From Hygrocybe punicea (taxonomy: Eukaryota; Basidiomycota; Agaricomycetes; Agaricales; Hygrophoraceae), in assembly GCA_963556145.1 (NCBI GenBank), contig OY744466.1, forward strand, positions 4,526,001-4,590,000: a DNA stretch of 64,000 bases, read 5' to 3'. Below the pieces are notes generated by a model, which saw only the letters and a program-made list of their open reading frames with translations, was not told the DNA's origin and did not search any database. This document shows, in pieces, positions 24,601 through 36,182 of this stretch (the stretch's first letter is position 1; each line of letters begins with the position of its first letter). The position numbers and the translations under genes were made by a program.

Positions 24601-24824
24601 ATAGACACGGACGGCTGGTGAATTGAGGGCGAAATGGGCATGGTTGTGTCGATACGCATCTTCTCGACACGTTGTTCTGGCAACAGCGAGGGTTTTGACG
24701 ATGGGGAGAGGTCCGGGCTTATATCCGGGCATGATGGCGAGGCTGTGGATGTGAACGGGTGGCGAAACGGGGGCGAAATGGGGGCAAGTGTGCTGGGACG
24801 CATCGAAAATGGCATATGAGGCAT
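21617..24824 (-). CDS. Ser/Pro-rich protein of the LTR element, split by a hAT MITE (710 aa)
   Basis: Starts ATG at 24824 (MPHMPFSMRPS). The frame is open to the MITE at 23235 and resumes in the same frame at 22160, with ILPSV joining CPPSPPIVSS once the MITE and one TSD are removed, and stops at 21617. The main part consists of degenerate repeats of roughly 50 residues with motifs like SMRPSASAPVSPPFR and PSSPEA. The last 60 residues, including WVEKHECDLIHLKV and RLEDQFAGLENRVACLE, look like a coiled coil. A gag-like role would fit but no known domain is seen. The uninterrupted frame suggests function until the MITE arrived. Confidence 0.6.
22343..22395. repeat. Nested-palindrome module (53 bp), variant arms
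   Basis: Outer arms GCCCACAAATG and CATTTGTGGGGC replace the usual arms but keep the pairing. Core CACGTCAATTGACGCG. Confidence 0.65.
22524..22578. repeat. Nested-palindrome module (55 bp)
   Basis: Outer arms ACCTCGCGAA and TTCGCGAGGT pair perfectly. The core GCGCATCAGTTGATGCGC pairs at every position except its two central bases. Confidence 0.8.
22699..22755. repeat. Nested-palindrome module (57 bp)
   Basis: Outer arms GACTTCAT and CGCGAAGTC, imperfect. Core TTGACGCGTCAGTTGACGCG contains overlapping GACGCGTC palindromes. Confidence 0.55.
22780..22834. repeat. Nested-palindrome module (55 bp)
   Basis: Outer arms ACCTCGCGAA and TTTGCAAGGT. Core TTGACGCATTGACTGACG followed by CGTCAA. Confidence 0.6.
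23071..23093 (-). other. Hairpin beside a splice donor
   Basis: Minus strand GGGCCC CAAT GGGCCC, then CACAG and GTAAGT at 23071, then a T-rich stretch with a CTAAC-like branch site. The acceptor is not clear. Confidence 0.45.
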
Positions 24825-25368
24825 TGGGATGCGTCTTCCTGCTCGGCAACTGCAGAAACGGCAATGACGGGCGTACCTGGGGGTGCACAGGCTAAACCCA
24901 TTGCACGCTGTGTGTTTTCCTTCTGCTTCATGGTTCCATTCATCTGTGTTTCGCGAGTGACACGCAAGTGGCGTTCCATGTTGGACGTGGCTGTTGGTGC
25001 CGTTTTGGGGCTTTCTGGGTGCGGATTTTCAACCAGATTCGGTGGGGCATGGGTTTCCGAGTGCATTGGGGTTGTAGAACGAGTGTGGGGGGAACGGGTT
25101 AATGAAATATGAAGAAGGCGCGAAGGGGTGGGGATGTTGCGCGTGTGACATTGGTGTGACAATGTGACAAAATAACAAAGGTGTCGAGTTTTGCAGCCCT
25201 GGAGGCGCAACTGGTACTAGGCAATAAAACTGAGGGGTGGAAGACATCGGGGAGGACCTGGGCAATAGCTGGGAAGTGGAATGTACTGGAGAATGCTGCC
25301 AATGGAGGCGCAATAGGCTGAGCCACTGAGCGAGAGTGGTAAAAGTACTGGAAAGGGAGCTGAAACCT

Positions 25369-25393
25369 GTTGAATCCCTCGTGGTGGGCTCCA
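25369..25393 (-). other. Primer binding site, tRNA ending GGTGGGCTCCA
   Basis: The plus strand reads GTTGAATCCCTCGTGG then TGGGCTCCA, a tRNA T-arm and acceptor 3' end. Three bases separate it from the LTR. The Ty3 element at 28616 uses a site for what looks like the same tRNA. Confidence 0.7.
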
Positions 25394-25396
25394 AAA

Positions 25397-25608
25397 TGAT
25401 ACACAGAGAGGTAGAGTGAGGGTCTCTAAGTGTGTGGTGCGAGTGCTGATCCAAGGGAGGCTCCGAGCTCAACTGTGATGGGGGAAAAAGGGGAATCCAA
25501 TCCTTTTTGTTTGTACTTGTTGTGCGACAATAAGTACATAACAAAAACCAACTAATAAAAATAGGTAAAATAGGTGATTCGGACCTCAGACACGCAGCAT
25601 GCGTATCA
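25397..25608 (-). repeat. 5' LTR of the Ser/Pro-rich element
   Basis: Partner of 21242-21453, 212 bp, with TGATAC/GTATCA ends. Followed by the target repeat GCGA. Confidence 0.9.
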
Positions 25609-26161
25609 GCGAGGGGTGGCATACCTTGCATGGTCGGCACCCTTGCAAGATCATGAGCCATGGAAATGGGAGCGTGGGTTACACCCATGCTCTCATAATC
25701 CTCCTTGGTGTAGGGAACCTCGCGAACGACGCCTACACATTAGTAAACACGTTAGCGCATGTTTGGGAGGTCCCCATGTGTGCTTCCATGCTGGAGACAT
25801 CAGTCGACATGTTAGTGCATGTTCGAGAGGTCCCCGTGCATGCTTCCATGCTGGAGACCTCACGAACACGCATTGACATCATTTGCAAGGTGTGGTTGTT
25901 GGAATGGTTAGCCAATGTCAATGAGGCTGGGTTGGGGGCACGTACTAAGTTGGCCTGTTTGGTGGGCGCACCACCGTGACCCTCCCAGCCTTGTTCCATC
26001 ATTCTTGTTGCTGTCCAAGTTGTTGTTGTTGAGTGTGAGCATGTGACTCGGACATGTAACACATGTCACATTCATTTATTTTGCATATCAACTATAAAAT
26101 GACCACAAATAAAATATATAGCACATAGAATATAATGCCAATGTATTTAAATTAGCCTCGG
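25609..26161. other. Middle part of the hAT-type element between two LTR elements
   Basis: No gene. Contains decayed versions of the CCTCGCGAA modules (25725-25890), belonging to the element at 20836-46584. Confidence 0.5.
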
Positions 26162-28613
26162 TGTAGAGGGTCCTCGACCCTCTGAGGCTGTAACATCGAT
26201 ATCTAGCGAATCCGCTCGAACCCGACATCTCTAGCAATCTACGCTCGAACCCGATGCAACCCGATGCAACCCGATGCATACCGACTAGCACGGCCGCTCA
26301 CGTACCTGGTCGGTCTATCTCCTAAACTCACGGAACTTCAAATATCAAAGATAGATCTCATCGGACTGGGATCCCGACATCGGACTTGCCTTATTCACGC
26401 CTAGCGTCTCCCTTATGGGGATATAGTAAAGTATATTGCATCTTTTACGGTTTTTATATCTTCCACCCATTTTCCCTGTCATCGTCGCCTCGCAACGCTC
26501 TTCCTACTTCCCCATTTTTATTCTCCTTTGTTTCCTCTCATCGGCCGAGGACTCTCGTCCGAATCTAGGTACAGAAATTTGTAGTATAAAAATGGTGCCC
26601 AAGCGCCGTCTCATAATAAGAAACCAGTTCCCCCGTTTCCTCTCTCTGAGAGTTAGTCTCTCAGTAAAATCCATTGCACACATTACTCGTTGGATTCCTC
26701 GACGCTCTCCCTGTCCTTCTACCGTCTTAATCTCTACATTTCTCGTCACCCGACACCCGACCCGCCGTACCCGACACCGTCGGCTTCGTCGGTGTTACGG
26801 ATCGCTTCTGCAGCGGGCTCCGGCAACAATCAACTTAACTAGGGATTGGATTCCAGAGGAGAGGACAGCAGTTTTCATTGTTGCTTACAGCTAAGACAAC
26901 ACTGCTAAGAGGGGGGGGTCAAGGTCTAATGTCATTGCGAGCCGTGGGGGTTACCCAAAACAAGATGAGTCTGCCCCAAGAACCAGACTAAACGTAAAGA
27001 AAGGAAAAGAAGAAAAAGTCCGAACCAACAACAAGAACAGTATATATAGTGACTGGTCTTGAGGGGAGGTAAATAGAAATACAACCATGAAGCCATAATA
27101 TGTCCAACTCTACCATGTGTTCACCATGAGGCGTACATGAGGCGTCCTCATGTCGATGTTCTCGCGATCCAACTGGAGGCCCGGGTGTCATTGAGGAATA
27201 GAGGGGGTCCGGATGACTCGGATGATTTGTCATCGGATCATGTGATGTGCAGAATTGCCTATTCGGGGTCTACACTTGCTGTAACAGGCAAGTGCGCAGT
27301 CTGGCAAATGCGTTGCACGGTCGGGTCGAAGATGGGTATCGTCCAATGTGGGATTGGTGATGAGAATGTCTTGAGGTGGTGTGGATGTAGTGGCAAGGTT
27401 TGCATGAAAGAAAACAAAGGAATGTGTGGAAGGAAAACCAACTAGGACGGTGGGCTAGTCGAGGTCAGACATGTGAACAGCATAAGCTGTACCGGATGAT
27501 GATGTCTGTGTTGATGACGTATCGAGGAGTGATGTCTTGTCCTGTTTGTGGAACAAGAAGGTCCACGTGATGTCGATATTTGTCCAAGAAAGGGTATCAT
27601 TGTAAACGAGTGTGGGAGGTATCAAGATGAAAGATGGAAAAGGATAAATGAATGTGGGTCCAGGTTTCGAGTCATGGCATGAGTGACAAGCTGTGGGAAC
27701 AAGTCGTCGGGTACTGCATTGAAGCAGTGTCGTGCGAACAATATACGATAGGGATTGGTTCACTGTTTGGGAAGTCGTATGGTCTGTGGTCAAAGTCCAA
27801 AAGAGTATGCTCCGGCGATGGTTGGATTAGAGAGAACAGTGAAATGTCCCGTGATCGAGGATTGTCCAGGGCATGCGTGCAGGTGAGGAATGTCGTCGGA
27901 TCGTCAGGGAGGATGATGGTAGGCACAGAATATGAAAGTGGAAACCATATATCCGGGAATGGCAATTGTCAATTACGTGTCGAGATATTGTTGAGGTGGA
28001 AGTCAGAAGTATCAATGGCGGAAGGGTTTCGATGCCGATGCCAAAGATAGATCATAACAAAGTAGAAACCGATCAGGAAGGTGATGGCAATGCTGCCAAT
28101 AACAATTACGGTAATGAGCTGTGTCGGGAGTACAGCCATTGTGAATCGGTTTGTCGTGGGATGAAGTCAACAATATGTCAGGGCGAGGGAAAAGACAATA
28201 GCGATGATGTCCGTCGGCAAGGAGACTATTCGGGTACAGCAAGGTAACGTGGGGATGTGTCCATGGTCGGTCTGGATTGTTCTAGAAGAAGAAAGGAAGA
28301 AAAGAGAACAAGGACAAGAATAAACAACAATGTCCAAAAGAAGACAAAAGGTAAAGGGGAACGAAAAAGGAAGGTATGGTAAAGTGGAATCGTCATCGTG
28401 GGTAATGGAGTCGGGATCGGAGTTGCGGAGTTGAAAAACGTAACAGTCGGCTTCGACCGGCCTCGATAGATTTCAGTAGTTTACTTGGCGGCTTCTTATC
28501 ATTTACATCCTATCATCTTACTGAAGCTCGTTAGACTATTCCTAGTCACTTTCACGCTGACCCCCACAGGCTTAGGATTATTATTCCGCAGCCACCCCGA
28601 CCTCGCCTTTACA
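26162..28613 (+). repeat. 5' LTR of the Ty3 element, interrupted
   Basis: Without the insertion at 26793-28445 and one GTCGG copy it is 794 bp, exactly the length of the 3' LTR. Differences from the 3' LTR are few and mostly C/T or G/A. Confidence 0.9.
26793..28445. mobile_element. Solo-LTR-like insertion (1653 bp)
   Basis: Ends TGTTAC and GTAACA, flanked by a perfect five-base TSD GTCGG (26788-26792 and 28446-28450). No internal LTR pair or long frame is seen, so a solo LTR of another family is the simplest reading. A small non-autonomous element is possible. Confidence 0.7.
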
Positions 28614-28615
28614 TC

Positions 28616-28633
28616 TGGAGCCCACCGCGAGGA
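28616..28633 (+). other. Primer binding site of the Ty3 element
   Basis: TGGAGCCCACCGCGAGGA, two bases after the LTR end, is complementary to a tRNA 3' end ending GTGGGCTCCA, apparently the same tRNA used by the element at 21242-25608. Confidence 0.6.
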
Positions 28634-28686
28634 ATAGTCTAGCACCACCATAGCTTCCTCTTCCTGTATCCCTCCCTCTGACCGTC

Positions 28687-30029
28687 ATCTTCAAGATCTT
28701 CCTCGAAGAACTCTTCAACAAGAACTTGCTTTAGCCGCCTTCGACCCGACAATCGACGATGACTTCTTCCAGCTAGTACCCGACCACCTCGCTCGACATA
28801 ACAATCTCCCGCTCGTCTCAGGGTCAAACACCCCCCTATATCTTTCATCCGACAGTCTCGAATCGGTCGATATACCGATAATTACCATTACACCCGACTC
28901 ATCCAATCTCAGTTCGACACCCGCATCGCCTACGTCCCCGACTTCGACCTCGTTAGAACCCCCGTCCACATCTTCGCTCTCGACATCGAAAACTCCGTCA
29001 TCGTCATCGTCCCCGTCTTCGTCTTCGTCCACGCCGTCATCATCCACGTTACCCGACCCGCTCATCGTACACCCAACAACCGCTTCATCGACATCTCAGC
29101 GCCCTCCACCCACAATGACTTCGACCGCCGGATCCTCGACTGCTACCGTTCCCCATGTTAGTCCTCGACAGATGCCCGCTTGCGGTCACTCCATGGCCCC
29201 GACCTTCGATGGGAACCCGCTCAATTTAAACCGCTTCTTCGAAGAAGTCGAGATACTTGCTGCCGATGCCGCTCTTGACGACGCAGGACGCATTAAGCAT
29301 AGTCTGCGCTACGCGTCGCTTAGCGACTACAAGCTATGGGCGAGTTTACCTAGTGTGACCGGCATCGATTATGCCGCATTCAAAAGGAGCGTACTCGTGC
29401 TATACCCGGGCACGGAAGACGATCACTGGTACACTATGGCAGATCTTGACCGTCTTATGCACACCCAAACCGCTTATGGTATCCGTACCCACGCCGAACT
29501 TGGCGAATATTACCACGAGTTCATTCGGATCTCGGGATTCCTCTTAGACAAGGGTTGAATCTCTCCTCGAGAACGCAACATCGCGTACGAGAACGGCTTC
29601 CATCTCGAGCTTAAAAAGGACATCAAAACCCGTCTGCAGTACCAAAAACCGAACCATTTCCATAGCGACCCTTACAACTTCCAGGACTTCCACAATTGCG
29701 CCCACTTCCTGCTGGCCGGAACCGCGGCTGAACCATCCACCGTCTCTCGTCTATCGTCAACGTCACCTGCCGCCATTCGGTACTCGACTCCAATAGAACC
29801 CGCCACCCGCTACCCGCCACCCGCTCGCTATGACCTAGTCATTCCTAAAGCGGAACCGGTCGAACCTAACGTATCCGACCTATTTCGTCTCGTTTCGCAA
29901 CAACTCGCCGTCCTCACGCAAGCCCTCACCGAACGCAACAACCCCCCAAAGCCGTGTGCAAATAGGGCTGAGCCGACCACCGCGGGACAGGGTTTCACCA
30001 ATTTCAACTGCCTCTTTTGCGATGACCCG
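28687..30029 (+). pseudogene. gag: Ty3 gag, 5' part
   Basis: Structural protein of the retrotransposon particle. A Ser/Pro-rich N-terminal half (MTSTAGSSTATVPHVSPRQ at 29115 is one possible start) precedes a capsid-like region and DLFRLVSQQLAVLTQALTER. A TGA after FLLDKG replaces an expected Trp. The frame ends at CLFCDDP, the first half of a CX2CX4HX4C zinc knuckle; the other half lies beyond the foldback element at 37803. The same stop and the same break are in the copy at 2579-3926. Confidence 0.85.
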
Positions 30030-30104
30030 CAGTAGACCCAGTCGTTTTGGGTAACCCAATCGCAGAAATAGTTGCAAAAGGTAGGTACACATAGCGCAGT
30101 TGCT

Positions 30105-32190
30105 TGCTGGGGGGGTAGGTTAACCCAAAAGACAGCTCTTGCTGGGGAAATGTGGTGTGATAGGTTGACCCAGGTACAGATCTTGCTGGTCAAGGGCGCC
30201 TGGGTGGGTCAACCCGGTGTCAGCTCTGCCATGGGGGAGGTTAACCCAGGGCAGCTATTCCAGGATGGATGGGTTGACCCAGGTCCAGCTGTTCAAGCCA
30301 TGTTGGTTTACCTGGCTTCAGTTATTGCTGCAGCACTGGGTTGACCCTAGACCAGTTCTTGCTGCACACTGGGGTTGACCTGGACCCAGCTGTTGCTGCG
30401 GCATTGGGTTGACCAGGGCCCAGCACATGCTGGAGGGGGTGACTGGGGTCCAGCAATTGCTGGGTTGACCTGGCCCCAGCTCTTGCTGCAGGATTGGGTC
30501 AACCCAGGTCCAGCTCTTGTTGCAGCATCGGGTCAACCCAGGTCCAGCTCTTACTGCTGCACCGGGTGGACCCAGGGCCATCTTTTGCTGCAGCACTGGG
30601 TCAACCCAGGGCCAGCTATTGCTGGAGCATTGGGTTGACCTGGTCCCAGCTCTTGCTGCAGCACTGGGTTGACCCAGGTCCAGCACCTCCTGCAGGGCTT
30701 GGGTTGACCAGGGTCCAGCTATTGATGCAGCACTTGGTTGACCCAGGTCCAGCAATTACTGTGGCATTGGGTTGACCTGGTCCCAGCTCTTGCTGCAGCA
30801 CTGGGTTGACCCAGGTCCAGCACCTCCTGCAGGGCTTGGGTTGACCGGGTCCAGCTATTTCTGCAGCACTGGGTTGACCCTGGCCCAGCACTTGCTGCAG
30901 GGCTTGGGTTGACCAGGGTCCAGCTATTGCTGCTGCACTAGGTTGACCCTGGCCCAGCACTTGCTGCAGGGTAGGTTGACCTGGTCCCAGCTCTTGCTGC
31001 AGCACTGGGTTGACCCAGGTCCAGCACTTCCTGCAGGGCTTGGGTTGACCGGGGTCCAGCTATTTCTGCAGCACTGGGTTGACCCTGGCCCAGCACTTGC
31101 TGCAGGGTAGGTTGACCTGGTCCCAGCTCTTGCTGCAGCACTGGGTTGACCCAGGTCCAGCACTTCCTGCAGGGCTTGGGTTGACCGGGTCCAGCTATTT
31201 CTGCAGCACTGGGTTGACCCTGGCCCAGCACTTGCTGCAGGGTAGGTTGACCTGGTCCCAGCTCTTGCTGCAGCACTGGGTTGACCCAGGTCCAGCACTT
31301 CCTGCAGGGCTTGGGTTGACCGGGGTCCAGCTATTTCTGCAGCACTGGGTTGACCCTGGCCCAGCACTTGCTGCAGGGTAGGTTGACCAGGGTCCAGCAC
31401 TTGCTGCAGGGCTTGGGTTGACCAGGGTCCAGCTATTGCTGCTGCACTAGGTTGACCCTGGCCCAGCACTTGCTGCAGGGTAGGTTGACCTGGTCCCAGC
31501 TCTTGCTGCAGCACTGGGTTGACCCAGGTCCAGCACTTCCCGCAGGGCTTGGGTTGACCGGGTCCAGCTATTTCTGCAGCACTGGGTTGACCCTGGCCCA
31601 GCACTTGCTGCAGGGTAGGTTGACCAGGGTCCAGCACTTGCTGCAGGGCTTGGGTTGACCAGGGTCCAGCTATTGCTGCTGCACTAGGTTGACCCTGGCC
31701 CAGCACTTGCTGCAGGGTAGGTTGACCAGGGTCCAGCTATTGCTGCAGCACTGGGTTGACCAGGGTCCAGCACTTGCTGCAGGGCTTGGGTTGACCAGGG
31801 TCCAGCTATTGCTGCTGCACTAGGTTGACCCTGGCCCAGCACTTGCTGCAGGGTAGGTTGACTGGGGTCCAACTATTGCTGCAGCACTTGGTTGACCCAG
31901 GTCCAGCAATTACTGCAGCATTGGGTTGACCTGGTCCCAGCTCTTGCTGCAGCACTGGGTTGACCAGGGTCCAGCTATTGCTGCAGGGTAGGTTGACTGG
32001 GGTCCAGCCCGTTCTGTAGCGTTGGGTTGATCCTGGACCCACCCAATCAGCAGGATTGGGTTCACCACGGCCCGGCTATTGCTCCAGCACTGGGTTGCCA
32101 TGCTCAGCTCTTGCTGCAGAATTGGGTTGACCCTGGCCTAGCTCTCGCTGCAGGATTGGGTTGACCAGGATCCAGCTCTTGCTGCCATGT
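30105..32190 (+). repeat. Left-arm tandem array, about 34-bp units (about 2.09 kb)
   Basis: Same units as 4002-5815 but about eight more. Contains GGTTGACC and TGCTGCAGCA-like palindromes in each unit. Confidence 0.9.
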
Positions 32191-35100
32191 GGGCTCATGT
32201 TGGTCCACAGGCTTGAGCCACACCCCAGTCTGCCTGCAATTATTTCATGTTCACAACATTGACAGAGCTCACACCAGCTCAAGCCAATATTTACTCAGAA
32301 ACTGCCACATAAAGTCATCAAAAATTTTCAATCTGTACATGACACACAATGTACCATGTAATATAATTTGAATGCACTTATTAAAAGCACAGGGAATAGC
32401 AAAATTAAAACATTATTATTTTGACAATGCACAATATCTTACTTTCACTATCAGCTATCAGCCGTTACAGGAGCTATTTATTCCCAATGACAATCTATGA
32501 CAAAATCAGAACTTACCACACTTCAAATATTGTGCTTTTCTATTTAATATTGCTCAATTCTCCATTGGAATCAATATATATAACCTCACTATTACTTAAA
32601 ATAGACACATAAATTTAATGATTATTTTATCCAAATACATAATTATATAGTGAAGGGCAGAAGGCAGGTGAGAGGAAGATAGGGGAGTGGGAGAGGGAGG
32701 AAGGTGGGAGTAGGAGAGGGAGGAAGGTGGGAGTGGGAGAAGGGAGTGGGAGTGGGAGAAGGGGGAAGGTGGGAAGGCAGCAGGGACGGGAGGGAGACAG
32801 AGATGGAGACGGAGACGGAGAGGGAGAGGGAGAGGGAGAGGGAGGAGAGTGGAATGTACATACGTACCCGTTGTCCTCGTCGTCTTCGTCTACGTCTCCG
32901 CCGTCCTCGTCCCGTCGTCCTCGTCTGCGTCTCCGCCGTCCTCGTCCCCGTCGTCCCCGTCGCTGTCGTTCCCGTTCCCGTCGTTCCCGTCCTCGTCGTC
33001 ATCGTCCTCGTTGTCGTCGTCATCCGCGTCTCCGTCCCCGTCGTCGTCCTCGTCGCCACCTGGATGGTTGTCGTCGTCCCCCGGATGGTCGTCGTCGTCT
33101 CCGTCGTCCTGTCGTCCCGTCGCTATCCTTCTCCGTCCCGTTGTCCCGTCGCCGGCCGTCTGTGACCTCGTCGACTGTCCTCGTCGTTGCCGTCGTGGTT
33201 GTCTCGGCCGTCCGTCCTGGTCGTTGGCGCATCCTCGTACCCGGCCTCGCGGCCTCGTTTCCGCCATCCTCACGGTGGCCGTTTTCGTCGGCTTCCGTTC
33301 TGTTTGCTGGCGCGTTGTGTTCTGGTGATGGGTTTTTGGATTCGCCTGTGTTTGGCGTGGTGTAGCTGCAAAAGGTCAACAATTAGCAAAGAAGACAAAA
33401 ATGTTCAAATCAGAAATTTACCTTGGGTGTTCCTCTGCACCCGTCTGACGCGTTGACGCGTTGTTGAAATCAACAAGTCGAAGCTTTGAACTCGCGCGGG
33501 AAAGCCAACCGGCTGTTGCCGATTTCCCAAACGGGTTCGAGTTGCCAAACATGGAAGTGTCGCTGACGCTTTTGAATCTTCTAGCATGCACAACAATGCA
33601 TGCATACCCGAAGTGAGATCCTCAAAAGGTGTAAATATGGTATATCTACCCTCATACCAAAATTTGTATTTTATTCGGCCCTGCATCAAGAGCTATTCAC
33701 AATTTATTCCATTCCTCTGCCAGAATTGGACCCTTAATGATCTAACTTTGTCTTAAAAATCTGAAATTAATCTAAGGAGTACTTTAATGAGTACTCATTG
33801 TGGTACACATAAGTGCCTGATTGTGGGTGGACCAGGACCTTTGTTTCAGCCAAGCAAATGCACAGAATTGTGCATTGTGGCTGACCCATCAACCGAGTCC
33901 GAACTTCAAGTTCAGCTTTACTTTGAACCTTTCATTTCTTGGCTACAACAGATTCCGGGACCACCAAGTGCCAGGCACTGATCATCAATACAATAGATAC
34001 TTTACATAGTAGTTTCCAAATTATTCTCATATTTTTCAGAGCAATATTGGTAATGTAGCACTTTAAGGGTCCGGAATTGGCAGGGAGGTATCAATGAATC
34101 ATGGATATCTCTCTATGTATGCCATAATAAAATACAAAATTTGGGGAGGATGTAGTTAGAGGCTAATTCTATCTCTACATGGTCTTAAATGTGCTACACA
34201 GTCGTTGTGCTCCATGCAATTACACTGAGAAAAGTAAGATCTTGGTTACATATAAGGCAACTCGCGCCCGTTTGGGCAGATTATCGGCAACCTCCGGCGT
34301 GGGTTCAAATCGTCGCGTACTCCACGATGCGTCCACGAGAACAGCAACAGCAGCAAAATCAAGTAGAAGGTAAGTAGATTTCTCAAAATTTATTACTATT
34401 ACTATGCTAGATAATATTATTGTTTTTATGAAGGACTTTCTCACTGCCGCGCCTGAAATTAACCGCAACAGGCATGCCCGCGCCATGTCACGTCAACACC
34501 CAACTGAAGGGCCGAAACGGCGGATGGCAGGCAACGACGGGGACAGAGGCGACGAGGGCACAGACGGCCAGCCAGGGAAGACGACGGGGACGGAGACGGC
34601 CAGCGAAGAGACAACAGGACGACGGGAGCATCCAGGGAACGACGAGGACGACGACGGGGACGGAGACGGGGATGACGACAACGAGGACGAGAGGACGACG
34701 ACGGTGACGACGACGAGGACGACGACGATGACGACGACGATGACGATGACGATGACGATGACAAGGAGGACGATGGGAACGGGGACGACGGGAACGGGAA
34801 CGACGGGGACGGGAACGACGGGGACGGCTAGCGAGGGGACGATAGGACGACGCAGACGACGACGACGATCTGGCGGACGACGAGGACTACGGGCGATGAC
34901 AACGACAACGAGGACGATGACGACACCGAGAGGAACGACGGGAACGGGAACGACAGGGACTGGAACGGCGGAAACGTGGACGATGGGGACGGGGACGACT
35001 GGGACGGGAACGACGAGGACGAGGACGGCGGAGACGTAGACAAAGACGACGAGGACAACGGGAACGCAACCGGTATGTACTTCCGACTCTCCTCCCTCTC

Positions 35101-35595
35101 CTCCTCCCTCTCCCTCTCCCTCTCCCTCTCCCTCTCCCTCTCCGTCTCCATCTCTGTCTCCCTCCCGTCCCTGCTGCCTTCCCACCTTCCCCCTTCTCCC
35201 ACTCCCACTCCCTTCTCCCACTCCCACCTTCCTCCCTCTCCTACTCCCACCTTCCTCCCTCTCCTACTCCCACCTTCCTCCCTCTCCCACTCCCCTATCT
35301 TCCTCTCACCTGCCTTCTGCCCTTCACTATATAATTATGTATTTGGATAAAATAATCATTAAATTTATGTGTCTATTTTAAGTAATAGTGAGGTTATATA
35401 TATTGATTCCAATGGAGAATTGAGCAATATTAAATAGAAAAGCACAATATTTGAAGTGTGGTAAGTTCTGATTTTGTCATAGATTGTCATTGGGAATAAA
35501 TAGCTCCTGTAACGGCTGATAGCTGATAGTGAAAGTAAGATATTGTGCATTGTCAAAATAATAATGTTTTAATTTTGCTATTCCCTGTGCTTTTA

Positions 35596-35990
35596 TTGTT
35601 GTTGTCATGTGACTTGGCACTTGCCGCTTTTGAATATATTATTGAGAGGGTACTTCAAAGAGCTGTAGCTCACTCAATTGTGAATGGTTTGCTCAGAAAA
35701 TTTAAACGTGAAGTATTTAGTAGTATAGCTAGGTGCAGCTGACAGGTGGGGCCATAATTTAAAGTATATAAAAAGTCAACTTTATTCACTGCTAACTCTG
35801 GAAATTTTGATTTTTTATATACTTTAAATTATGACTCCACCTGTCAGCTGCACCTAGCTATACTACTAAATACCTCACATTTAAAATTTCAGAGCAAACC
35901 ATTCACAATTGAGTGAGCTACAGCTCTTTGAAGTACCCTCTCAATAACATGTTCAAAAGCGGCAACCGCCAAGTCACGTGACAACAACAA
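35596..35990. mobile_element. MITE (395 bp) with near full-length inverted repeats
   Basis: Ends TTGTTGTTGTCATGTGACTT and its inverse TTGTTGTTGTCACGTGACTT. It was inserted with TA duplication into TTTTAATAAG, as shown by the uninterrupted left arm near 32378. The arms match for about 180 bp each. Confidence 0.8.
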
Positions 35991-36182
35991 TAATAAGTGC
36001 ATTCAAATTATATTACGTGGTACATTGTGTGTCATGTACAGATTGAAAATTTTTGATGACTTTATATGGCAGTTTCTGAGTAAATATTGGCTTGAGCTGG
36101 TGTGAGCTCTGTCAATGTTGTGAACATGAAATAATTGCAGGCAGACTGGGGTGTGGCTCAAGCCTGTGGACCAACATGAGCC

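Larger units (their letters stand above)
21242..25608 (-). mobile_element. Non-autonomous LTR retroelement with a Ser/Pro-rich ORF
   Basis: Two 212-bp direct repeats (21242-21453 and 25397-25608) bound it, with ends TGATAC ... GTATCA and a four-base TSD GCGA. Orientation is minus, since the tRNA-like primer binding site lies beside the right LTR. It carries a single 710-aa ORF and no polymerase genes. A hAT MITE (22169-23235) is inserted in that ORF. It sits inside the hAT-type element at 20836-46584. Confidence 0.85.

Noticed and set aside
24719..25688. Upstream minus-strand frames as extra exons of the Ser/Pro-rich ORF
   Set aside because: They overlap the 710-aa frame or the LTR and primer binding site; no clear splice sites found.
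26793..28445. A full LTR element inside the 5' LTR
   Set aside because: No internal direct repeats, primer site or coding frame seen; a solo LTR is simpler.
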